This document shows positions 31,617 through 39,046 of a DNA stretch of 64,000 nt, one piece after another (the stretch's first letter is position 1; every line of letters starts with the position of its first letter). The DNA comes from Candidatus Palauibacter scopulicola (lineage in GTDB: Bacteria > Gemmatimonadota > Gemmatimonadetes > Palauibacterales > Palauibacteraceae). Where the stretch lies: assembly GCF_947581915.1 (NCBI RefSeq), contig NZ_CANPWG010000067.1:62001-126000 (forward strand), in the 5' to 3' direction. A program made the translations under genes and the position numbers. The notes below the pieces were generated by a model. That model was not told the DNA's origin, ran no database searches, and worked only from the letters and a program-made list of their open reading frames with translations.

Positions 31617-32599
31617 TGCGCCGTGTCCCCCTTCTGGCACGCCTCGAGCAATCGGGTCAGGACCGCCCCTCCGACGTGTTCCCCAAGGAGCGCGTCTAGA
31701 GTTCCGGCACTCCGGGCAACCCGTAACCGCCTCATGAACTGGTCGTAAAATCGCAGATTATAAAATAGCGGGTGAATTGCCCACGGCCACTCCGGCCCTG
31801 AATCGACCGAACTGCCGTCCTGAAGCAAGTCCCAATGTTCGAACGGGAGCACTCTGCCGGTCTCGTGATCAATCACTTGCCGACACCACTCGAGACCGTC
31901 GAAACTGTCCGCTCCTGCTAAGCTGTACGTGATGAGGGACACCGGATGTCCCGTACCCAGGATATGTAGAGGGACATACGCCGGCAGCTCATTCAGAGAC
32001 AACCGAATGCGCCGTATCATCCCCGCTCGATCGATCAGGCCACGACCGAGCCTTCGTTCGGGCACTGCCAGCATCATGGGTTCGATCGCCTGCGCTGTAA
32101 GGTGCACCGCCTCCCGGATAACTGACGGTCGACCATGAACGATTGGAATGACGGTCCCATTTCCGCACTCTTGTGCGCGCACTACACTTTCTTCAACGGC
32201 CTCCGCAATTGCCTGAGCTGTCTCGGGCGGGTGGTGGCTATCGTACACAAACCTATAGTCGTGCGGCACCTCGGAGACAACTTCATCGAACGCCGACGCG
32301 TCCCACTCCGCGTCCGTCCGCCACTGACCCTCATAGGTTCCGCTGTCCAAAAAGACACCGCCGCCGTTCGTCCGCTGCCGTTGGAGCAACTGTACAACTT
32401 GGCGCCGCACTCCATCGGTACACTGCGCCACATCAAATGCGGAGAGCAGGAACGGCCCCCCTCGCCCGACCAGCAACGTCAGACACTCCAACATCGAAGC
32501 CTTTGTCCTTATGCTTGACACTGACGGAACGAAGTTCGGAAGGGCCACTGACCATCCCGCAATCGGCAACCCGTCAGCCGCCTCTTGTATCAAGTCCAT
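31613..32599 (-). CDS. TGT/DpdA-like guanine transglycosylase homologue
   Basis: The 328-residue protein keeps the TIM-barrel landmarks of tRNA-guanine transglycosylases: GGVFLDSGTYEGQW with Asp85 (first catalytic Asp), VHGRPS, LHILGTGHPVSLI (212-223), AGADSFDGLEW with Asp231/Asp234 in the nucleophile loop, and YNLRFYDQFMRRLR near the C-terminus. The CxCxxC zinc site of classical TGT is missing; scattered cysteines do not make one. Zinc-less relatives occur as DpdA and in type IV CBASS (Cap10). It may swap a base in nucleic acid or transfer a deazaguanine to another acceptor. A GGGAGGGG lies ten bases before ATG 32599. Confidence 0.87.
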   Translation of the reverse strand: MDLIQEAADGLPIAGWSVALPNFVPSVSSIRTKASMLECLTLLVGRGGPFLLSAFDVAQCTDGVRRQVVQLLQRQRTNGGGVFLDSGTYEGQWRTDAEWDASAFDEVVSEVPHDYRFVYDSHHPPETAQAIAEAVEESVVRAQECGNGTVIPIVHGRPSVIREAVHLTAQAIEPMMLAVPERRLGRGLIDRAGMIRRIRLSLNELPAYVPLHILGTGHPVSLITYSLAGADSFDGLEWCRQVIDHETGRVLPFEHWDLLQDGSSVDSGPEWPWAIHPLFYNLRFYDQFMRRLRVARSAGTLDALLGEHVGGAVLTRLLEACQKGDTAQ

Positions 32600-32632
32600 A
32601 ACCTGACGCCCCTCCCGAGACGTTCGACCGTT

Positions 32633-33607
32633 CTACGCCAACTCGTCCGTTGACTTCAAATCGGCCTCCGGTTGTCTAGCTCTTCCTGCAGATCGAGCAT
32701 GCCAAAGTGTATGTTCCCGTGAAATCGCATTTTCGATCTGACGGACTAGCCCCGCCAGCCCCTCCTCGCGGTCGATTTCGGCCTCCAGGGCTTCGAGATC
32801 TAGTAGTTCCTGTGCTGTGATCGAGTAAGTATACGCCAACTCACTGTAGCGGCGCATACGCGTCCACGCCACTGCAGATGCGGCGGCGGTTGTCAAAAAC
32901 GGTATCAAGTTTAGGGTTATGGTTGGAGTGATTGCTATTGCCACGCCACAGCCAATAGCGGCAATCTGGAGGAATATGGCACCAATCAGCCAGCGCTTTT
33001 GCAGCGTCGCGTTGCGAGTCGCCTTTCGCGCATACCACACCCTTTGATTCTGCAGGCGCTGCTCTCGATACACCTGTCGTCTCTGCTCCCAAGGAGCCTG
33101 CCGCAGACGCATCATGGAGTCGCTTATCATCTGATCGCTGTCGGAGATGCTAGGTGTGAGGCGGTCTAAGACCGCAGGGTTCGAGTGACGTATTGTGCGA
33201 AGGCAGGCGATGAAGGCCTCGACTAGGCTCTGGTCGTTGGCGAAGGGAGGCGACTTCGTAACGAACTGCCAGCTGGCGGTTTTTACGGATTCGGCGATCA
33301 CGCGGCACTGAAACCAGGCAAGTTCATCCTTACGGAGATAGGCGATCCACGTGAGCAGGACGCCTATCCCGAGTGCCAACGTGGACAAGACGTGCAACCA
33401 GCGACCGATTGTCGAGTCAACGACGGCGGACGTGGCGGCCGCGGCGCTACCAAGAACCAAGCACGTGATATGGTACTTTTGGAACGTGAAGAAGAGGCGC
33501 TGAGCTGCGCCTGCCGCGCTGTCAGCTTGAGTATACAGGGCGGGCAGATCGAGATCGGCGCGGGGCGACGCTGTGGAAGCGGGCGAGGGCGTGTCCTTAC
33601 CGGACAT
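32633..33607 (-). CDS. Tandem SLATT (DUF4231-like) membrane effector
   Basis: First gene of the defence operon. ATG 33607 follows AAGGAG by six bases. The 324 residues hold two units each with a pair of membrane helices: about 45-63 with 70-91, then ELAWFQCRVIAESVKTASWQF, a SLATT signature; and about 206-225 with 230-248, then a long helix (LLDLEALEAEIDREEG) and AISREHTLWHARS, the usual SLATT end. SLATT proteins are predicted pore-forming effectors coupled to nucleotide-signal generators in defence operons. It begins 15 bases behind the MFS stop, so the operon promoter must lie within or before the MFS gene. Confidence 0.88.
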   Translation of the reverse strand: MSGKDTPSPASTASPRADLDLPALYTQADSAAGAAQRLFFTFQKYHITCLVLGSAAAATSAVVDSTIGRWLHVLSTLALGIGVLLTWIAYLRKDELAWFQCRVIAESVKTASWQFVTKSPPFANDQSLVEAFIACLRTIRHSNPAVLDRLTPSISDSDQMISDSMMRLRQAPWEQRRQVYREQRLQNQRVWYARKATRNATLQKRWLIGAIFLQIAAIGCGVAIAITPTITLNLIPFLTTAAASAVAWTRMRRYSELAYTYSITAQELLDLEALEAEIDREEGLAGLVRQIENAISREHTLWHARSAGRARQPEADLKSTDELA

Positions 33608-33622
33608 GGGGTACTCCTTGGA

Positions 33623-34906
33623 TCATGACTGGAGTTCGCGGACGCTGCTTGAGCGGGGGATCTGAATCTGCCTGCTGACGCGGCGGAAGGCGAGCGCGGC
33701 GAGCAGGCCGATGGCGCCGAAGCCGGCGACGACCGCGAACACGTGCTGGTGGCCGGGGAGGCCCGGCGAGTTGTCGAGCAGGACGCCCATGAGCGGTCCC
33801 ATGAAGATGTCGGGGGTGAAGCCGAGCACGGAGACGAGGCCGGCCGCGCTCCCGGTGTAGGCGTGTGGCACGGCGCCCTCGGCCAGCAGGGCGAAGTAGA
33901 CGCCGCGCAGCGCGTAGATGCCGACGCTGGCGGTCACGATGGTGGCGATGAGCATCCAGGCCGGGCCGGGCACCAGCACCCCGGAGGCGATGAGCAGGCA
34001 GCCGCCGATGAGGATCGCGAAACCCCACACGATGACGCGGGAAGCGTCGATCCGGTCTCCGAGGAAGCCGGCCGCGATGGCCGCGGCGGCGCGGATCCAG
34101 AAGGCGAGCGTGCCGATCCCGGAAGCCTGGACGTCGTTGAAGCCGAGCGCGTCCCGCGACAGGAGCGAGAAGTCGTCCGTGGCCTTGTACCCCGTGTAGG
34201 CGCAGATGATGATGACGGCCTGCAGCCACACGACCGGCATGCGGCACGCGGCTCGCACCCCCTCCAGCGACAGCTTCGGGCGGCCGTCGGTGTCGGCGCC
34301 CGGCCGGCTGTCGGGCACAACGAACCACACGAAGACGGCGCTGGCGAGGGTGATTCCGGTGAAGACGCGGATCACCCCGCGGAAGGCGGCGGCCCGCTCC
34401 TCGGGCGTGGCCGCCGACGCCTCGCCCGGCAGGAGCCAGGCGAAGACCGCCACGGACACCGTCGCCACGAGCGCCGCCAGGAGCCCCCGGCCCCCGTCGA
34501 GGAAGCCGTAGGCCCGGCCCTGGGCGGAGTGCCCGCCCCACTCCCGCGCGGCCCGGATCATCGCGGCCCAGAAGAGGAGGACGGTGGTCATCCCCCAGAA
34601 GGCCCACAGCAGGTTCATCGTCCGCGGCGGAGGAAAGTCGGCCAGCACGAGCCCGCCGAGTCCGGTGGTGAGCAGCGCGAGCGCCATGAGCCGCCGGGCC
34701 GAGAACCGGTCCGCGAGCGGGCCGCCGGCGAAGTACGCCGCCATCGCCACGATCCCGTACAGCGAGAAGGCGGTCCCCAGTTCGAGGTTGGTGATCCCGA
34801 ACGCGTCGAGCAGCGTCGGGCGGAAGACGCGCGCGAGGACGAAGGGGAGCAGGAAGACGCCCTCCCCTGCCGCGATGAGGGCGACGAGGACGAGCCCTCG
34901 CCTCAC
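33623..34906 (-). CDS. MFS transporter
   Basis: Four hundred and twenty-seven residues with twelve hydrophobic segments in two halves and a central cytoplasmic loop (about 200-225). The MFS signature is seen in GGPLADRFSARRLMALAL (loop 2-3) and GFLGDRIDASRVIVWG in the second half. Substrate cannot be told. Starts at GTG 34906. Its stop is followed after 15 bases by the lower-GC SLATT operon, so the island joins exactly here. Confidence 0.88.
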   Translation of the reverse strand: MRRGLVLVALIAAGEGVFLLPFVLARVFRPTLLDAFGITNLELGTAFSLYGIVAMAAYFAGGPLADRFSARRLMALALLTTGLGGLVLADFPPPRTMNLLWAFWGMTTVLLFWAAMIRAAREWGGHSAQGRAYGFLDGGRGLLAALVATVSVAVFAWLLPGEASAATPEERAAAFRGVIRVFTGITLASAVFVWFVVPDSRPGADTDGRPKLSLEGVRAACRMPVVWLQAVIIICAYTGYKATDDFSLLSRDALGFNDVQASGIGTLAFWIRAAAAIAAGFLGDRIDASRVIVWGFAILIGGCLLIASGVLVPGPAWMLIATIVTASVGIYALRGVYFALLAEGAVPHAYTGSAAGLVSVLGFTPDIFMGPLMGVLLDNSPGLPGHQHVFAVVAGFGAIGLLAALAFRRVSRQIQIPRSSSVRELQS

Positions 34907-34928
34907 CGGACCCCCGTGCGGTTGTGGG

Positions 34929-34988
34929 TCAGCGGTCGGGCTGGCCGCTCAGCGATCGGGCTGACGGCTTAGCGGTCGGGCTGGCGTC
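34929..34988. repeat. Three 20-bp tandem repeats across the cyanophycinase stop
   Basis: Units at 34929-34948, 34949-34968 and 34969-34988 share TYAGCGRTCGGGCTGRC-GC with few changes. The last holds the cyanophycinase stop (34969-34971, minus) and encodes its RQPDR tail. Confidence 0.85.
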
Positions 34989-35889
34989 GGGGCCATGGCC
35001 GCCCCTCGACGCGGCCGAGCGGTTGAAGCCCGCGGGATGGACGGTACGCCTGCCGTGTCGCCAGGTCGTACTGGTCGCCCGGGGCGAGGAAGTAGAACAG
35101 GCCGCCGCTGTCGAGCGTGCTCTGGTTGTCGTAGATGACGACGTACGACTCTCCGATGACCTCGAAGCGGTCGCCCTGCACGACGATCGCGGTGTTCTCG
35201 TCGATCCCGATGCCGAGGAGTTCGGGCCTCGCTTCGATGATCTCCAGCAGGTCGAAGTGCCGGTTCCTGTAGAGGAGGTGCTGGTCGATCGCCGTGTTTC
35301 GGAGGAATCCCAGCCCTTCCTCGTGACTCCCCATCATGATCGTGTTCGTCGCCGTGTCGCCGCGCGCCAGGTACGACCCCTGGATCGTCGCGCCGGCGGA
35401 CGAACCGCCGATCACGCCGCCGCGCTCGAGGAGGGCCCACAACTCGTCCTCCGTGCGCGTCCCCGCGTAGGAATCGACCAGGCGCCACTGGCGCCCGCCG
35501 GTGAACCAGACGCCGGTCGCCTCCCGGATCGCGGCCACGAAGGCTTCGCTGTTCGCCTCGTCCCGGTCGTTCGTGTGGCGGACCGTCAGGTGCTCGACGC
35601 CGGCTGCCTGGAAGGGCCTGACGCCCCCGAACGACGGCCCGTAGGACTCCGCGCCGCCCGCCGTGGGGATGACGACGATGCGCGCGTCCGTCCCGCCGGC
35701 GAGTTGCACGAAGCGGTTCGCGATCTCGGGGCTCCGCATGGCGCCGCCCACGATCACGAGCGACCCGTTCGGCGGGCCGACTTCCTGGGCCTCGACCTCG
35801 GCCGGCGCCATCGACGCGACCGCGAAGGCCGCCACCGCCACGGTCAGGAGTGCCCGGACCCCGCTCCACGCTCGCCGCTCTGTTCGCAT
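34969..35889 (-). CDS. Cyanophycinase-like exported peptidase (family S51)
   Basis: From ATG 35889 (GAGAGGG upstream) 306 residues with a signal peptide ending AEVEAQ. SLVIVGGAMRSPEIANRFV is the family's first strand, VVIPTAGGAESYG follows, TGGRQWRLVDSY, and GGVIGGSSAGATIQGSY holds the nucleophile Ser; GLGFLRNTAIDQHLLYRNR gives the His. Cyanophycinases cut the Asp-Arg backbone of cyanophycin; exported relatives take other beta-aspartyl or small peptide substrates. No cyanophycin synthetase is present, so degradation of external polymer is more likely. Confidence 0.88.
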   Translation of the reverse strand: MRTERRAWSGVRALLTVAVAAFAVASMAPAEVEAQEVGPPNGSLVIVGGAMRSPEIANRFVQLAGGTDARIVVIPTAGGAESYGPSFGGVRPFQAAGVEHLTVRHTNDRDEANSEAFVAAIREATGVWFTGGRQWRLVDSYAGTRTEDELWALLERGGVIGGSSAGATIQGSYLARGDTATNTIMMGSHEEGLGFLRNTAIDQHLLYRNRHFDLLEIIEARPELLGIGIDENTAIVVQGDRFEVIGESYVVIYDNQSTLDSGGLFYFLAPGDQYDLATRQAYRPSRGLQPLGRVEGRPWPRRQPDR

Positions 35890-36069
35890 CGCTCGACCCT
35901 CTCGATTCGGTTGCGCTCCCGGCCTTCCGGCGGACGATCTCACGGTACGGGGATCGCGGAGACCGGGCGACCCCGGCAGTCCGCGTGGGCCGGGCCGGCG
36001 CTTGTCGCTCGCCGCGGGCCGCGTCACGTTGCGGGGCCAACGATCCCCGGCGACCCGGAGACGCAGACC

Positions 36070-36564
36070 ATGCTCAGACCGTCCCTTCTCCTCGGCTCCT
36101 CCCTTGGTCTCGCGGGGCTGGCCGGTGGACTCATCGACCCCGCGGCGCCAGAGGCCGGCGGGGCGCTGTCGCCGCGGGCCGACGCCCTCGTGGGAGCCTG
36201 GGCCGCCAACGAATACGTCCTCGCGAGCGGTGCCCGGCATCCCGTGCGCGGGCGCATCATGTTCACGGACGGAGAGTGGCAGGTCCTCTTCTTCGTCATG
36301 GATGGCGACGAGCCCAGGCGCGGCTCCGGCGAGGGCGGACGCTACGCCTTCGACGGAGAGACGCTCACCTTCGAGCACCTCCATCACTTCTCGTATGGAC
36401 GCACGATGGCGGGACTGCCGGCGAGCCCGCTTGCGATGACCGCGCGGGACGGGGAGGGACCGCTCGAGCCGACCGGGGTCGAGATCGACGGCGACGCGTT
36501 GACGCTGCTCTTCCCGAGCGGGAACTCGATGTCCTTCACGCGCAGTTCCACCTGCTGTCCATGA
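36070..36564 (+). CDS. Small secreted lipocalin-like protein
   Basis: One hundred and sixty-four residues from ATG 36070; a hydrophobic leader (PSLLLGSSLGLAGLAGGL) and then a domain beginning LVGAWAANEYVLASGARHPVRGRIMFT, the LxGxW plus repeated G-R-I-x-F pattern of lipocalin-like domains, with a GGRYAFDGETLTFEHLHHFS strand pair. Likely binds a small ligand outside the cytoplasm; nothing catalytic is seen. The stop overlaps the aminotransferase ATG as ATGA. Confidence 0.75.
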   Translation: MLRPSLLLGSSLGLAGLAGGLIDPAAPEAGGALSPRADALVGAWAANEYVLASGARHPVRGRIMFTDGEWQVLFFVMDGDEPRRGSGEGGRYAFDGETLTFEHLHHFSYGRTMAGLPASPLAMTARDGEGPLEPTGVEIDGDALTLLFPSGNSMSFTRSSTCCP

Positions 36565-37853
36565 CCGGGGCGGACTCCGGAGACGATTGCCACGGGCTCC
36601 TGGACCGGAGGGAGTGGCTCCGCCTCGGGGCGACCGGCGCCGCCGCCCTCGGGCTTCCCGCCTGCGCCGCCTGGGAGGGGGACGCGCCGTCGGCGGAACT
36701 CCCGCCGCTCCAGACCCCGCCCGGGACGGACGACGCGGACTGGGACGACGTCCGCGCGCACTTCCTCGTCGAACCCGGCACGGCCTACCTGAACAACGCG
36801 AGCATCGGCATGCCGCCGCGGCAGGTCGTGGATGCGGTCGCCGCGGGCTATCGGGCCATGGCCGAGCTTCCCGTCCGCGGCCGGTCGGACCTGAGCGCCC
36901 GGATCGCGGAACACGTCGTGCCCGGACTCGCCGACCTGTTCTCCGTGCGGTCGGACGAACTCACGCTCACGCGAAACGCGTCGGAGGCGCTCCACCTCCA
37001 GAGCATCGGGGTCGCGCTGAACCCCGGCGATGAAGTCCTGATCACGACCCAGGAGCATCCGGCGGGTCGCCGTCCGTGGGAGTTCCGGCAGGTACGCGAG
37101 GGGATTCGGGTGAACGAGGTCTTCATCCCCAGCCCCCTGCCGCCGGAGGAGGAGATCCTCTCGCGGTTCGAGGACGCGATCACGCCCCGGACGCGGGCGG
37201 TCTCCTTCTGTCACGTCACCCGCGGGGGGCACCTCTATCCCGTGGAGGCGGTCTGCGGGCTCGCGCGCGAGCGGGGGCTCGTGAGCCTGGTGGACGGCGC
37301 GCAGGCGGTGGGCCAGTTCCCCATCGACCTGACCTCCCTGGGCTGCGACGCGTACAGCGTGAGCCTGCACAAGTGGATGCTGGCACCGGCGGGGACCGGC
37401 TTCCTCTTCGTGCGACGCGATGCGCGCGACCGCATCCGGACGGCGTTCGCGCCCGATGCGACCCCTGAGCAGCCGCAGTTCGGCCCGCCGGGCACCGCGG
37501 CATTCCCCGTGCGCGCCGCGATCGGGACGGCGGTCGATTTCGTCGCGGCGGTCGGGCTCGAGGCCGTGGAGGCGCGCTGCCGCCATCTGTCGGATCACCT
37601 CAAGTCGCGCCTCGCGGAGGTGGACGGCGTCACGCTCCTCAGCGGCGACCGCGCACGGAGCGCGCCGGGTTCGACGATCTTCGAGAAGGAGGGTCTCGAC
37701 GCGGTGGCCGCGGTGGGCGCCTTCGAGGCGAGCATCTCCTCCCACATCGACGAGCACCAGCGCGATGGCCACAACGCGATCCGTGTGTCGACCCACATCT
37801 ACAACACGACGGGGCAGGTCGACCGTTTCGTCGAGGCCCTGGCCCTGCACTAG
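36561..37853 (+). CDS. Tat-exported class V aminotransferase-fold protein
   Basis: Four hundred and thirty residues. The leader DRREWLRLGATGAAALGLPACA is a twin-arginine signal ending in a lipobox-like Cys, so the folded enzyme is exported with its PLP cofactor. The body is class V aminotransferase: AYLNNASIGMPPRQVVD, LTRNASEALHLQ, EHPAGRRPWEF, LVDGAQAVGQFPIDL (Asp to PLP ring) and SLHKWMLAPAGTGFLFVR with the PLP Lys. Closest in style to isopenicillin N epimerase-like and cysteine-desulfurase-like enzymes; substrate unknown. Coupled to the lipocalin-like gene by an ATGA overlap. Confidence 0.88.
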   Translation: MTGADSGDDCHGLLDRREWLRLGATGAAALGLPACAAWEGDAPSAELPPLQTPPGTDDADWDDVRAHFLVEPGTAYLNNASIGMPPRQVVDAVAAGYRAMAELPVRGRSDLSARIAEHVVPGLADLFSVRSDELTLTRNASEALHLQSIGVALNPGDEVLITTQEHPAGRRPWEFRQVREGIRVNEVFIPSPLPPEEEILSRFEDAITPRTRAVSFCHVTRGGHLYPVEAVCGLARERGLVSLVDGAQAVGQFPIDLTSLGCDAYSVSLHKWMLAPAGTGFLFVRRDARDRIRTAFAPDATPEQPQFGPPGTAAFPVRAAIGTAVDFVAAVGLEAVEARCRHLSDHLKSRLAEVDGVTLLSGDRARSAPGSTIFEKEGLDAVAAVGAFEASISSHIDEHQRDGHNAIRVSTHIYNTTGQVDRFVEALALH

Positions 37854-37882
37854 CCCGCACGTCGGGCTGATCGGAGGCACGA

Positions 37883-38335
37883 ATGACCGGTTCCGCACGA
37901 ACGCCCCGAACCCTCTCTCTCGCCGCGCTCGGCGCCATCCTCCTCATCGGGGTCGCCGCCGCGGGGTCGAATTCCGCGCCCGCGCAGGAGAGCGCGATCT
38001 ACGAGATCCGCAACTATCACTTCGACCCGGCGCGGTTCGAGGAGTACGCGGAGGTCGCGCAGGGCGACTACATCCGCTACCTGCGCGAACACCTGGACAT
38101 CGTCGGTTTCTGGATCGAATCGGGGATCCCCGCCGAGGTCCGGGGCGCGGAGCAGGACGAACTCGGTCCCGCGAACGTCACGTGGGTCATCCGCTGGGCG
38201 TCGAAGGAGGAACGGGACGAGAAGCTCCCCGCCGTCCTCGGTACGCCCGAATGGCGTGAGATCTTCGCCGAAGTTCCCGGTGGCGGCGCGAGCTACCTGA
38301 GAATCGAGTCGCGCTTCATGTCGTCGCTCGACTGA
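37883..38335 (+). CDS. NIPSNAP family secreted protein
   Basis: One hundred and fifty residues, ATG 37883. A signal peptide ends near NSAPAQ; the rest is a ferredoxin-like NIPSNAP domain: IYEIRNYHFDPARFEEYAEVA, IVGFWIESG, NVTWVIRWASKEERDE and a conserved C-terminal strand. NIPSNAP proteins lack a settled biochemical role. Thirty bases downstream of the aminotransferase on the same strand, so it may belong to that unit. Confidence 0.85.
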   Translation: MTGSARTPRTLSLAALGAILLIGVAAAGSNSAPAQESAIYEIRNYHFDPARFEEYAEVAQGDYIRYLREHLDIVGFWIESGIPAEVRGAEQDELGPANVTWVIRWASKEERDEKLPAVLGTPEWREIFAEVPGGGASYLRIESRFMSSLD

Positions 38336-38401
38336 CGGACCGACCCGCTCGAGACCCTGACAGTTCGACGCGCCCGACGCGCCGTCCGGTCCCTCGCCGT
38401 G

Positions 38402-39046
38402 TTAGCAGCGGCCCTGCCTGAAGTCGACCGGGCGGCAGGTGAACCCCCATTCGCCCCACAGACCTCGCCCCTCGGCCTCGGCGGCGGCTTCCGCGGCCTC
38501 GATGCGGTCCGCGTACCGGCGGTTGGGGGGGATGACGAACGCGAGCGCGTACCCGCTCGCGACCATGTGTTCGTTCAGCATGTCCCCGCCCGGAAGGAAG
38601 AGATAGGCGAGATCCCGGTCGAAGGTGTCCACGCGAACCGCGTCGTACTCGACCCTGAGCGCCGTGCTCACCGGGGCCACGCGCAGCAACTCGTCGCGGG
38701 CGCGGGCGCCCCACGGTTCCTGCGCCATTTCCGGGGCGTCGATGGAGAGAATCCGGATCTCCCGGCCATCGGCGCAGCGGACGGAATCGCCGTCGATCAC
38801 GAAGGAGAGAACGCAGTCCCCGCTTGGCATGGCAGGCGGGGGCGGCGGCGGGGGCGGAGTCGACTCCGAGCACCCCGCGACGGCGAGGGCGATGAGGAGG
38901 ACCGCGGCCGCGCGGCCGGAGCGGCGGACCTCCCCGCGGGGGCGCGCGATCCCGCCCCGGGTTACGGGCCGAACCGGGGTTGCGGGGCGGACCGGGGTTA
39001 CGGGCCGGACCGGGTCACGGGCCGACCCGGATCGTCCCCACCTCAT
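38402..39046 (-). CDS. Thermonuclease-like (SNase) lipoprotein
   Basis: Two hundred and fourteen residues from ATG 39046, which lies inside the 3' end of the upstream lipoprotein gene. A strange N-terminus (about residues 10-30) is three to four copies of the hexapeptide PVRPVT made by an 18-bp repeat. Then comes a hydrophobic stretch with lipobox ALAVAGCS, a proline run, and the nuclease domain: VIDGDSVRCADG, IRILSIDAPEM, VRVDTFDRDLAYLFL, MVASGYA, RGLWG. The Arg and Asp/Glu residues of staphylococcal nuclease are mostly present. The real start may be close to the lipobox. Confidence 0.8.
   Translation of the reverse strand: MRWGRSGSARDPVRPVTPVRPATPVRPVTRGGIARPRGEVRRSGRAAAVLLIALAVAGCSESTPPPPPPPPAMPSGDCVLSFVIDGDSVRCADGREIRILSIDAPEMAQEPWGARARDELLRVAPVSTALRVEYDAVRVDTFDRDLAYLFLPGGDMLNEHMVASGYALAFVIPPNRRYADRIEAAEAAAEAEGRGLWGEWGFTCRPVDFRQGRC
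38962..39030. repeat. Four 18-bp tandem repeats across a stop codon
   Basis: Units of the form TTACGGGCCGGACCGGGG begin at 38962, 38980, 38998 and (17 bp on) 39015. They cover the stop of the 39015-39830 gene and code a hexapeptide repeat in the overlapping nuclease gene. Confidence 0.85.

Larger units (their letters stand above)
26289..33607. other. Defence island with atypical base composition
   Basis: From the antitoxin at the 3' end of the choice-of-anchor B gene to the SLATT start just behind the MFS stop, the sequence is visibly less G+C rich than both flanks, most of all at 29760-33500. It carries an antitoxin, a complete restriction-modification cassette on the plus strand, and a five-gene QueC/TGT/OGG/TIR/SLATT operon on the minus strand. 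No integrase, transposase or clear terminal repeat was seen, so the mode of entry is unknown. Confidence 0.75.

Noticed and set aside
29816-33607. Canonical type IV CBASS, Qat or Dpd system
   Set aside because: No CD-NTase for CBASS; no QatA, QatB or TatD partner inside the operon for Qat; no DpdB-K helicase or nuclease genes for Dpd.
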